Part shown: positions 32,990 to 41,407 of the stretch, in pieces
Position numbering within the stretch: position 1 is the first letter of the stretch
Layout of the letters: the number at the start of each line of letters is the position of its first letter
From: Phoronis australis
Lineage: Eukaryota; Phoronida; Phoronidae
Assembly (NCBI GenBank): GCA_002633005.1
Contig: NMRA01000008.1
Location: 336,045 to 377,451 of the forward strand
Reading direction: 5' to 3'
Length of the DNA: 41,407 bases
Position numbers and translations under genes: made by a program
Notes under the pieces: model-generated
What the model saw: only the letters and a program-made list of their open reading frames with translations
What the model was told of the DNA's origin: nothing
Databases searched by the model: none

Positions 32990-34758
32990 GGTTTATCTAA
33001 ACGGGGAGACATGACCAATTTCACCGGAAAAGTGACCCAGTTGTCTTCAATCAAAATACATTCTCGTGAACAACAGGTGCAGAATCTAATCCAAAGGTTA
33101 TTGGCCTAACCAATGAGTACATGAATTTACATAACCAGTTTTAACCAGATTTAATAAAATCTAGTTACACAATATACTGTACTTATAGTACAGTGTTGGT
33201 GACTTATCATGTATTCCACAGGACAAACGGAAATCTGACCCAATTCCTACGAAGAAATATCTTAATATACCAAAAATCAGAAGATGAAAACCTTCCCGTC
33301 TTCATTGTATGAACAGTAGGGATGTTCTGAGGATACATATACATATACATGTATGAAACATTACAAAACTAAGCAACTTGGTCTGTGAAAAAAATAAGAC
33401 AATGGACAGCACACTGGTGGATTAAGCCAGGTTATTAACCTACTTTGCCAAACAAAAACTAAACAGCTCTTGATTTGGACCACTTACAATTATGAAATTG
33501 GTCTGTTCTCAAATTAAAGGCAATTTCAGTGTTTGAAAAGAGCTAACAGCTCATTATTGCAAAAGATTTGAACTTTTATAATTACACATATTTTAACCTT
33601 AAATATGGGTTTTGAACAAGAATTTAATCTTGCAAGCAGCTCAACTTTTTGAAACTTGAAGCAAAACCAATAAGCTAAAAGCTTTCAATAGCTTTAAAAT
33701 TGTAAAACAGGCACAAAACAAATATTTAAGAAAGCAATTTTGTGCTTCCTCACAACAAAAGCTGCAAGCCACACTGACAAAAATGTGAATGGGTTTACAT
33801 TTGGTTTCCTGAGTTAAATTCAAAAATTCAAACACTGCCTGAAAACTACAGCAAAATTGCAGCAACCCTTTTTACATTTTGAAGCCTACCTTACAGAAAA
33901 CGGCTCAGACACAGACAGCAAAAATACTACACGAAATATGTATTACTCCAGTCAGTCTTTGCCAAGTTGACGTGTTCAACCTATCAATCGAAAGTGTTCG
34001 TTTCATTCAACAGGTGAGAGCAGCATAATATAACGACAGTAAGGCTATGAGTCAACAACACCTCAATGGCTAAGGGCAAGCTAATGTTTATAAAGGAGCC
34101 AATCCAGTCAGCTGAAATAACACCTGTGCTGTAGCACGCTTCATCAAGCCGGAATAAAGCTTGACAAAAGCCGACACTAGCAGTAGATTTATTGTCTTGT
34201 GAAAACAGTTGTAATTTCATTATGGGTAACTTCCAATTTTTATAGAGCAAAACAACAAAGCTTATGATTTGTTAAAGTAGGCATTTTACCTGACAATAAT
34301 TGGTTTCAAATACACAATTTGTTCACTTCATGGTAAATCATCAATGTATTCGTTCTTGAAACCATAACGTTTGAATCATTCAACCTAGATCTGTGACAGG
34401 TTCGTACAAAACTTCATTACAAGCTATCGGTCCAGACCAACGTGCCATCTGTATCAACGTGCTGTACATATCAAAAACCTCGAACAAATCTGAAGACACC
34501 AAGCAGTTTCACTCAACCCAGAAAAGGCATGCATAGTAAAACTAACTCCATTCGAAACAACGTAACACCTTCCAGTTTTACGAATAGCGTGAGGATTGTG
34601 GGATATCGGTCCCCGCAAAGCAAAACAGTCAGTAAATGTAAAATGCGATCTTCAGAGATCACTTCATTTGTATAAAGTATTTCCAATGACATGCAATTCA
34701 GTTCATCATGGATACGAGTGAATGGGTAGCTTCTGTCCAATATCAATTGCCAGCTTAC
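32990..34758. other. No firmly supported gene
   Basis: Two minus-strand frames, 33641-33865 and 33984-34250, are hydrophobic and protein-like, but neither has a convincing splice pair. Because the phases of 34759-34877 and 32331-32544 do not match, a missed exon is expected somewhere in this stretch. Confidence 0.35.
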
Positions 34759-34877
34759 TGAGAAGACGACCGGCTGTCAGAACACCTCCATTCTGGATTG
34801 GACGACTTGAATTCTACAAAACTATACTCTGGGAGGAGGATGCATTGATTTTTGCTATCCATAGGAAGGTCAATGAC
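34759..34877 (-). CDS. Internal exon candidate, unrecognised protein
   Basis: Seen: a 119-bp minus-strand frame of 39 codons plus two bases lies between an acceptor (CATCAAATTGCAG) and a GTAAGC donor. It enters in phase 0 and leaves with two bases. The frame closes upstream at a TGA a few codons before the acceptor. The peptide is well mixed and contains LLPEYSFVEFKSSNPEW followed by a Ser/Arg-rich stretch. This is among the most convincing coding signals in the window, because splice sites, phase and amino-acid composition agree. I do not recognise the domain. The two-base exit does not fit the phase-0 entry of the next strong candidate at 32331-32544, so at least one undetected exon must lie between them if they belong to the same transcript. 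Confidence 0.55.
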
Positions 34878-36524
34878 CTGCAATTTGATGCAAGGTCACA
34901 TGACTACCTGCATATGCTGTGTGCTTACTCTACCAACTGAATACATAACTCCGAATATTAAAATTTTTACCAAAGCTGTGTCAACACAGGCAAAGCACAA
35001 GTTATGGCAGGGGCAACTTGCCCCCATCAGTGATACCTGCCACTGGTTTCAAGGCGGAAATGATAACAAGAAAGACATTGTTTAGGCAGATTCATACAAA
35101 CTTAACTCCATTAAGAAAGGGGTGTGTGCGAAGTTAGTTGGAGCTCTTGAGACCAGCTTAGGTGGCTGACACCCACGTCATAAGGCCCTCGATTTCAGCA
35201 AATGGCTGGCAGGCAATGGTGAGAATTGAATTGGCAATTTACCGTACAACAAAATCACAACTGATTTTATTTTTATATAGAGCTGGTCAAATTTAATGAC
35301 TTCAAGTATTCTACTCCATTCAAAAATAATTCCACAAGTCCGTTTTTTTTGGCATCAAACTGAATAAATCATTGTCCCTTTAATTTGGGAATGAGGAAGG
35401 CACCGAAAGCTGCGTGAATGTTCTGAGGATTTTCATGGAAAGCATACCAGTGACCACGATGCCATGCTTTTAAAATTTCAAAACCACTTGTTGGACTCAC
35501 TTCTCCATTTCCTGTATAGCACAGGAGCTACTGTTAACGAACATTACATGTATAAACATTGCATAAACAAGTTACGAAATAAAACAAATATTTGCGGATC
35601 AGGTCAGGTGTTGGAACACTCATGCTACGGAAGCGAGACTAGTACTTACATAGGAGCACAAATGTTACAAATTTACTCAAAAGATATGTTGCCCACTTCG
35701 ATGACTTAGTCATTTAGAATTATTTGTGGTTAGTACTCCTGCTGGTTGTTCATGTATCATGATATGGACTTCACAAGAGTCCATGTCCGTGCTATGGGTA
35801 CTGTGTGTGCCATAGCCAGGACCGACATTCGGTACGTGGTAGGTCCAGCAATTAATCAGATCATACCAAAGGTACAAGTCTTAAACATTTGTAGATCGTG
35901 TACATTCCTTGGTTGTTGTTCAATTGCTGAAGCAGCTGTCCTTTATATAACAAGAGCAACGCAGAGCGTTGAAATGCGCCCACGAATGCATCGCAATGGT
36001 GTGCTTTTAGGGTTATTTATTTGTATTGTAGCGGTGGTGTTGTATGCAGCGTTGTGTTTTAAATGTGTTGGGTGGATGACCGCCGGTGTCGACCTGACGG
36101 ATAGATGCTCAGTCGTTTTGAAGTTTAGATATTTAAAAAAGCAGGAGTAAAAGGAGATTCGATCGATTAAAAATACATTCTAATTTATTGATGTTGTCGA
36201 AAATTACAAACAGTAGTTATGAGAAAGAATTAATCAGAGACTATGAAGCAACCCTAAAACTTTTAGACGAAACTATAGTAGACTTACAAGACGTCACTCA
36301 TGTTTTTAAGAATTGGACTGGAGCGGGTTTCAAACCCCAGACAGCCCGCCAAAACTGCTTGTGCGCGGCTTTTTATAACTAAACGAATGCACGTGAGGGT
36401 GAGTCCATGACATTAGTGACGTAATGAAACACCCCTATTAGAAGAGTCAATTAATAAAATGGCGCGAAACTGTAACTCTATAATTCACAAAGGGAGGGCG
36501 CGCCCGTCACACTATCATAAAAAT

Positions 36525-37995
36525 GGCCACCAGATGGCGCAAAAACATACACTCCATCCAAAAACGGGATCATGCCATATTTCATAAAATCTGTCAAGGA
36601 ACTTTAGAGAAACGAAGGAAAACAGAACAAAATGAAATTGCCACTTGTGGGCACAGCGTCCATTTGATCTGCCTGACAATCATTGTCTGTTATCTTTATA
36701 TAAATTCACTTTCTAAATTTAATAAAGATCCTGCAGTGGGTTTCGGAGATACAGTTATAGGTGAAAAACAAAACAAAACTACCACTAGGAAGTGCCACAG
36801 TAGTCAGTCGCCATCATCAAACATCTTCTTCACACTGAAAACATATAGGCCAATTTTTAAAACCATCCCCAGAATGATTTGGTTGATCGAGGGGTGGACG
36901 CCAAAAACAAGATTTGAAAACAGCAAAAATGGCCACCAGGTGGCACAAAATACCTCGATTCCATCCAAAAACAGGATGATAGCGTCATCTCACCAATAGA
37001 TGCCTATATTCAAAATTTTTTGAAAATCTGTTGAAGACCCTTGAAGATACAGACTGGTAAACATAAAAAACTAAAATTGCCACTAGGGGGCACACCAAAA
37101 GTTAGATCTGTTCGAAAGTCGTCGTCGTCGTCTGTTATCAACATCATATAAATAAACTTACTAAATTAAGTAAAGATCCTGCATACGGGTTGGGAGATAC
37201 AGCGATAAGCGCAAAAAAACAAAACTGTCACTAGGAGGTGCCACAGTAGTCAAACTAATTGGAAAATCATCGTTAGTCATCCACTTCATAGTAGAAACAT
37301 ACATGACAATTTTCACAATTATCCTTAAAGCGGTTTAGTTGATAGACGAGTGGACGCCAAAAAACATACTCGAAAACAGTAAAAGTAGCCACTAGGTGGC
37401 GCAAACTAGGTCGAATCCATCTGAAAACAGAGAGATGGCGTCACCTCATTAACAGATGCTCGTATGCCAAATTTTGTGAAAATACGTTGAGGACCTTTGA
37501 ACATACAGAGGTAAACGTAAAAAGATGAAATTGCCACTAGGTGGCACACCAGTAGTTAGATCCGTCTGAAAGTCATCGTCCGTTTTCAACATCATATAAA
37601 TATACTTACTAAATTTAGCAAAGGTCCTTCGAACAGTTTAGAAGATACAGCCATAGGCGCAAAACAAAACTGCCACTAGGAGACGCCACCGTAGTCGAAA
37701 TCGTCGGAAAATCATCGTCAGCCGTCCACTTCATAGTCAAAACATACGTGCCAATTTTCACAATCATCCTTTGAGTGCTTTGGTTGATAGAGGGGTAGAC
37801 GCAACAAAACCGACTCGAAAACAGTAAAAATGGCCACTAGGTGGCGCAAAATACGTTGAATCCATCCGAAAACAAGCGGACAGCGTCATCTCACTAATAG
37901 GTGCCTATATACCAAATTTTATGAAAATCCAATCAGGACTTGTGAAGATACAGAGGTAAAAGTAAAACACTAAAATTGCCACTAGGGGGCACACC
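36525..37995 (+). promoter_or_regulatory. Eleven CTCF-like motifs in one orientation
   Basis: Seen: the strongest copies, TGGCCACCAGATGGCGC (36524), TGGCCACCAGGTGGCAC (36930), AGCCACTAGGTGGCGC (37387), TGGCCACTAGGTGGCGC (37831), TTGCCACTAGGGGGCAC (37077 and 37976) and TTGCCACTAGGTGGCAC (37531), match the core of the vertebrate CTCF consensus (TGGCCACCAGGGGGCGC) closely; the CACTAGGAGGTGCCA copies match less well. Known: CTCF is a zinc-finger architect of chromatin loops, present across bilaterians with a conserved motif. Whether these copies are bound is inference; the motif may instead serve the element itself. Confidence 0.45.
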
Positions 37996-38070
37996 GGTAG
38001 TCGGATCCGTCCGAAAGTTCGCTCATGCTGTCCCATCCATAGTAGGAACACATGTGCAAAATTTCATGAA
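36525..38070 (+). repeat. Tandem array: ~145-bp monomers in ~445-bp higher-order units
   Basis: Seen: a motif of the type CCACTAGGNGGC recurs at 36527, 36641, 36782, 36933, 37080, 37228, 37389, 37534, 37673, 37834 and 37979, always on the plus strand. Spacings are 114, 141, 151, 147, 148, 161, 145, 139, 161 and 145 bp. Every third monomer is most alike (TGGCCACTAGGTGGCGCAAA, TTGCCACTAGGGGGCACACC, and CACTAGGAGGTGCCA types), giving higher-order periods of 406-456 bp. Shared flanking phrases such as AAGATACAG, ATCCATCCGAAAAC and CATATAAAT recur in register. The first unit is shortened. Confidence 0.9.
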
Positions 38071-38189
38071 GATACATCAAGGTGTTTTAGAGATAGAGCA
38101 GCGGACGCTGGACAGACGGACAGACGGCCGGATGGACGATGATGACGGCATAATGCGTCCACATATAAATATGTGGGCGCATAAAAATT

Positions 38190-39934
38190 AGTGATACACC
38201 TGAAGTAAACTGGCTGATGAAACGAGTCTAAGACCAATTCTTCATGTCTCATTTTTCAAAGAAAGTTTAAAAGTCAATGAAAACACTCTTGCGTGTAAGC
38301 CTTTTTCACATTGGATTTGGCAACTGTAACTTAACCGATTCTTTCAAAAAAAATCAAACAACGTAATTCACAAGTGTTGCTTATATTTTCAAGTTTGCCA
38401 GTAATGTAGAGAAACTCAAAAAAACTTGAGACGCATAAGTTGGAATTCCCAAGTCACACATGTGCCAAGGATTTCCAAATTTCACAAACAAATGCATCCT
38501 ACAGCTAGTGTCAGAACCCTGATAAAATTCCACCAAGGCCATCTAGGTCTTGCTGGTGAAAGTTCTAAATACCACTTGAGGTAATACTCTAAATACATTG
38601 TTTCTGATATGGCATGTTGTGAAGGAAAATACCAAGGTGGTCTTTCACTTGGAGTGCTTCAAGATTTATTCAACCTGCATGCTTTGGTTTATTTAAAAAC
38701 ATGGGTTTAACTACCATACACTTAACTCACATTCCCACTTAACTCTTCAGTACCCCACATACCAAAAAGATTGCTAGCTCTAAACTAGAAGTGCATTCAG
38801 GTAAATGGCAAAGTTGATTTGAGCTTTCACATGAATTAGCTTTTGTTAACCAACATGGAAGCTATTGCCTAGAAATGACCGGATCACCAAAGTTGTCACA
38901 AGGTTGTGGCGCTAAGATTTTAAACGAATGAGTACGTTTTGATTTTAAAAGAGTTGAGTGCACATACTCATTAGAATGACGAACAAAATATTAACAAAAT
39001 TTATCAACACAACTTGTGCCATTTGTTGACAATAACATCTGCCAATAAGTCTGTTGATACACAAGTGACATGTTCGAAGTGCAGTAAGACATCACTGTTT
39101 CACCGTTAACATCGTGTACGACCCTCAATAAATGGCCCAATTTGGCGAACTTCTCAACATCATATCTCAAAAAACGGTCGTCGTATTCAAATAAAACTTC
39201 CTTTTACTATGCTTTGAGCAACACTGGTCTCCAAACTACTGCTGGGAATTGTTTATAAAATGTTCCACTTTTGCATTCAAGAGTCTATAAAACAAATCTA
39301 AGTTCCATAAAAGGAAGACAAAAAATTTTAAAAACTGCATTACCACTATTGTTGTTTTGAAACCAATGCACCTCCCTTTTTTGCTAAATTTTACTAAAAC
39401 GTCATGGTCACATGACTCAATCAATGGCAGATTGGTAAAAATTCCAAAAAATCAAATTCTACAGCTTTCTACTTTCAGAAAATATTTACTTTTAGTGTAC
39501 TAAAATCTATGGTAATGCAATTACTTGGCTAAATACACAAACTTGTCAACAAGGTCCCATGTGTTTACTTGGAAGCTTGATCTTTCAGCTTTAATCCATG
39601 ACCGAATTTAAGCGTTTCTGCTGACTGGAGCTTCCCCAAACAGGGTTAGTGGGAAAAGGCCATATGATGGCATATTGTCACCACTCTTTATTTAATGACT
39701 CATTCAATAAGGTGCTTGAATCATTCAATAATAAAATAAACATTACATAATAATCACATGATGTATGCTGAGTAATGCTGCTTAGATTATTCCCAATTGC
39801 ATAGGATCACAGCTGGCATAATGATTTGTATAGGGCCAAATTTTCGGACTACAGTATTGCCAACTGTAATCATGACTACAAGTCCATCAGAAAATTTCAT
39901 AAAGCTATTTCATCATTCAGTCACAATACACACA
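38190..39934. other. No supported feature
   Basis: AT-rich sequence between the Helentron-like element and the SINE-like copy. A minus-strand 62-codon frame at 39236-39424 is not supported by splice signals. Confidence 0.4.
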
Positions 39935-40260
39935 GCAGCTGGTCAGAGGAGGCCTAGTGCCATAGGTGCCCCCTTTCTTTACTCGAGGTCATGGGTTCGA
40001 GTCCCACTGGGTCACACTGCTAAGCCCTTTAGTCAGGTTTCTAGCTCCTCAGCTCGGTTTTAACTAAATATTAATAAAACATAAAAATGGTATGAGCTGG
40101 TCAGTGCAATGGGCCCATACGTGCGGCCTGCGCTCATCTGATACAACGTGTATCAGACCGCGAGAATTATAAAGAAATAGTCACCTATTGAGGGTACACT
40201 GCTTTGTTATTGCTGTTATTTGATCTAAATATACACATCTCAAAAAAATAAATGAAATGA
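39935..40260 (+). mobile_element. SINE-like copy with tRNA-type promoter
   Basis: Seen: A-box-like TGGTCAGAGG (39940-39949) and a perfect B-box GGTTCGAGTCC (39994-40004), 54 bp apart, followed by CACTGGGTCAC. The 5' acceptor stem does not pair, so it is not a functional tRNA gene. Downstream lies a structured body with an ATGAGC/GCTCAT pair and a perfect hairpin TCTGATACA-ACG-TGTATCAGA (40137-40157). The right end near 40250 is AT-rich; its exact limit is uncertain. It differs from the 29.3-kb SINE in its body. Confidence 0.55.
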
Positions 40261-40945
40261 TCCTTATTACCAAGGCAAAGTAAAAATGAACCCAGTTCCC
40301 ATACCGCAGGTGCATATTCTGTAAGAAATTCCAGCTAATTTTGTATGGTACATTTTACATTAAGAACAGATTTAAAAAACGCTAACAAAAACTAGTCACA
40401 AAACGACAATGGTTCAACCTTTCAGAGAAATGACAACCAAAAAACGAAGTAATTTGCATCAATTCAGAGGAAAGTCAGTTTAGCTGTGAAAAGTCTTCTT
40501 GTAAAGCGGATGAATACCCACAGTCTAACATTTGCTGTTCTGACTTTTCATTTAGTGGTGGTACTGATCTGCACCATTTTTTTCAAAAATTTCCGCCAGA
40601 CCACACCCCAAGTTCACGATAGTTCACAAATCATATATCCTTTCGTCCCAAATGGGTTGGCAGGTATGAAACTACAATACACTTTATTTTATCAATCGAA
40701 AAGTATATCAGTTGAGCACTTCCAACACAATCATCGCCTGTACTCCTTCCACGTCCACGAGCAGGTCAAGGGGGCATGCGCAATGATATTTCACTTTTAA
40801 CAAATTAAAGTGGATTGCACTTTATTCTGGCATTATCAAACAGCAGATAAGTTGGGCTATCAATTTAGGCAAAACATTTAGGCATAACAGAATGACATAA
40901 CCACAGAGTGAAGACATGAAAATAAGTGGATGAAACTAAACTTAC

Positions 40946-41307
40946 TTGGGGCTTGTATTTTCAACCAGTGTCTTTTGCCTGTGTTCGGGCATGTGCAACA
41001 GTTCAGTATTGACAGTAAAACTTTCACTTAAACACCGAACTACGCCAGACGTTGAATATGGGTCCCTTGAGCTGACAGTGCCAGCGTCTCGACTGGCCCC
41101 AGTACAGCCAGTCAACACGGTGCCACCATCGACAGACACTGACAGCCGGAAGACAGTGAGGCCGTGAGGAGGTGAGTGGGCAGATTCCCACACAAGCCAC
41201 ACATGTTGGCGTTTGTATGACAGCTGTACGCATAATTCAAAATGTTCAAAGAAATTAACAATATCAGACCACTGTATTCGACTAGTTCCATTCAAAGAAA
41301 GTTCTGG
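40946..41307 (-). CDS. Internal exon of an unrecognised protein (largest exon candidate)
   Basis: Seen: on the minus strand a frame is open for all 362 bp between an acceptor ending TTTACAG and a perfect GTAAGT donor. An in-frame stop lies just upstream of the acceptor, so the frame starts where an exon would. It enters in phase 0 and leaves with two bases of a split codon. Base composition is clearly richer in G+C than the surrounding DNA. The translation has a protein-like make-up, for example HVWLVWESAHSPPHGLTVF, followed by a Ser/Thr/Gly-rich part and a charged tail around MPEHRQKTLVENTSP. No signal peptide or membrane segment is seen. Odd: a second GTAAGT donor sits only 23 bp upstream of the acceptor, too close for a normal intron, so it may be a decoy or an alternative site. 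I do not recognise the family. Two overlapping frames, one on each strand, are treated as shadows. Confidence 0.55.
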
Positions 41308-41407
41308 CTGTAAACGTTAACGACACTTACCATGCAAATCAGCGGCGCAAAACGATAAGCCTTATGATTTCCCGGGAACGATTTGAACGAAAACCACATT
41401 CACAAAG

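Larger units (their letters stand above)
35957..38182 (+). mobile_element. Non-autonomous Helentron-like element (HINE/pearl type) with internal tandem repeats
   Basis: Seen: the left end has a hairpin (CAACGC-AGA-GCGTTG) followed directly by ATGCGCCCAC; the right end has a 13-bp-arm hairpin (TGCGTCCACATAT/ATATGTGGGCGCA, loop AA) that includes GTGGGCGCAT, the exact inverse of the left motif. Between them lies a long tandem array (36525-38070) and, near the right end, a GACAGACG-type short repeat. Known: Helentron-derived HINE elements and the bivalve pearl family share this plan of a short inverted repeat near both ends, tandem core repeats of about 150-160 bp and a 3' hairpin. No transposase or Rep/helicase gene is present. 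The family assignment is inference. A 134-codon plus-strand frame (35746-36150) with one hydrophobic stretch overlaps the left end and is probably chance. Confidence 0.5.

Noticed and set aside
33984-34250. Minus-strand 88-codon frame with protein-like composition
   Set aside because: An internal acceptor exists, but no acceptable donor precedes the stop; kept only as a place to look for the missing exon.
35746-36150. Plus-strand 134-codon frame with one possible membrane helix
   Set aside because: It crosses the left hairpin end of the Helentron-like element, so it is most likely an accidental frame.
36523-36999. Plus-strand 158-codon frame through the tandem array
   Set aside because: It lies entirely within repeat monomers, and the corresponding frame is broken in the other units.
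36525-38070. CRISPR array
   Set aside because: Repeats are 145-bp monomers without spacers, and the context is an animal genome.
39936-40012. A genuine tRNA gene
   Set aside because: The B-box is perfect and an A-box is present, but the acceptor stem does not pair and no cloverleaf can be completed; a SINE head fits better.
40486-40800. Plus-strand 104-codon frame with an N-terminal hydrophobic stretch like a type II signal anchor
   Set aside because: A single hydrophobic run is common by chance in T-rich DNA; no conserved motif follows and no splice sites frame it.

Overview
The window reads as nuclear DNA of an animal, most likely a marine invertebrate; the species cannot be fixed from sequence alone. 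The DNA is AT-rich. There is no bacterial-style gene density, no operon and no uninterrupted frame longer than about 190 codons. It holds microsatellites, tRNA-derived SINE-like copies, a decayed mariner-type transposon and many diverged dispersed repeats. Coding sequence appears only as short frames bounded by GT-AG splice signals, as expected inside a large intron-rich gene.

Gene content. On the minus strand I find a series of exon candidates from 41.3 kb down to 0.46 kb. The best are 40946-41307, 34759-34877, 32331-32544, the pairs 29818-29862/29677-29754 and 4210-4271/4034-4092, 5985-6071 and 13235-13339. Both pairs splice in frame across short introns. I cannot name the protein, and I cannot show that all candidates belong to one gene. 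Many of the short exons are weak alone, because random AT-rich DNA also yields open GT-AG windows and I found equally open ones on the plus strand. Most of the window would then be intron.

Repeat layout. From left to right: a 76-bp duplication at 0.2-0.36 kb; a CpG-rich E-box cluster at 2.49-2.68 kb; a mariner-like element with TA flanks at 3.08-3.96 kb; a 15-bp minisatellite at 5.7-5.8 kb; one half of an inverted dispersed pair at 7.1-7.44 kb (partner at 26.93-27.27 kb); several copies of a second dispersed family; a degenerate CTCF-motif repeat at 21.4-22.15 kb; a repeat pair with a GGAGTTGCGCAACTCC palindrome at 26.03-26.4 and 29.02-29.27 kb; a CA microsatellite with one N at 27.5-27.6 kb; a minus-strand SINE at 29.3-29.54 kb; a roughly 2.2-kb element at 35.96-38.18 kb; and a plus-strand SINE-like copy at 39.94-40.26 kb.

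The most notable object is the 35.96-38.18 kb block. It is bounded by hairpins and by a perfect 10-bp inverted repeat (ATGCGCCCAC/GTGGGCGCAT). It encloses 11 regularly spaced, same-orientation copies of a motif close to the vertebrate CTCF consensus, about 145 bp apart on average and grouped into roughly 445-bp higher-order units. The architecture resembles Helentron-derived elements (HINE, bivalve pearl). A mobile element that would deliver a ready-made array of insulator-type sites at near-nucleosomal spacing deserves follow-up.
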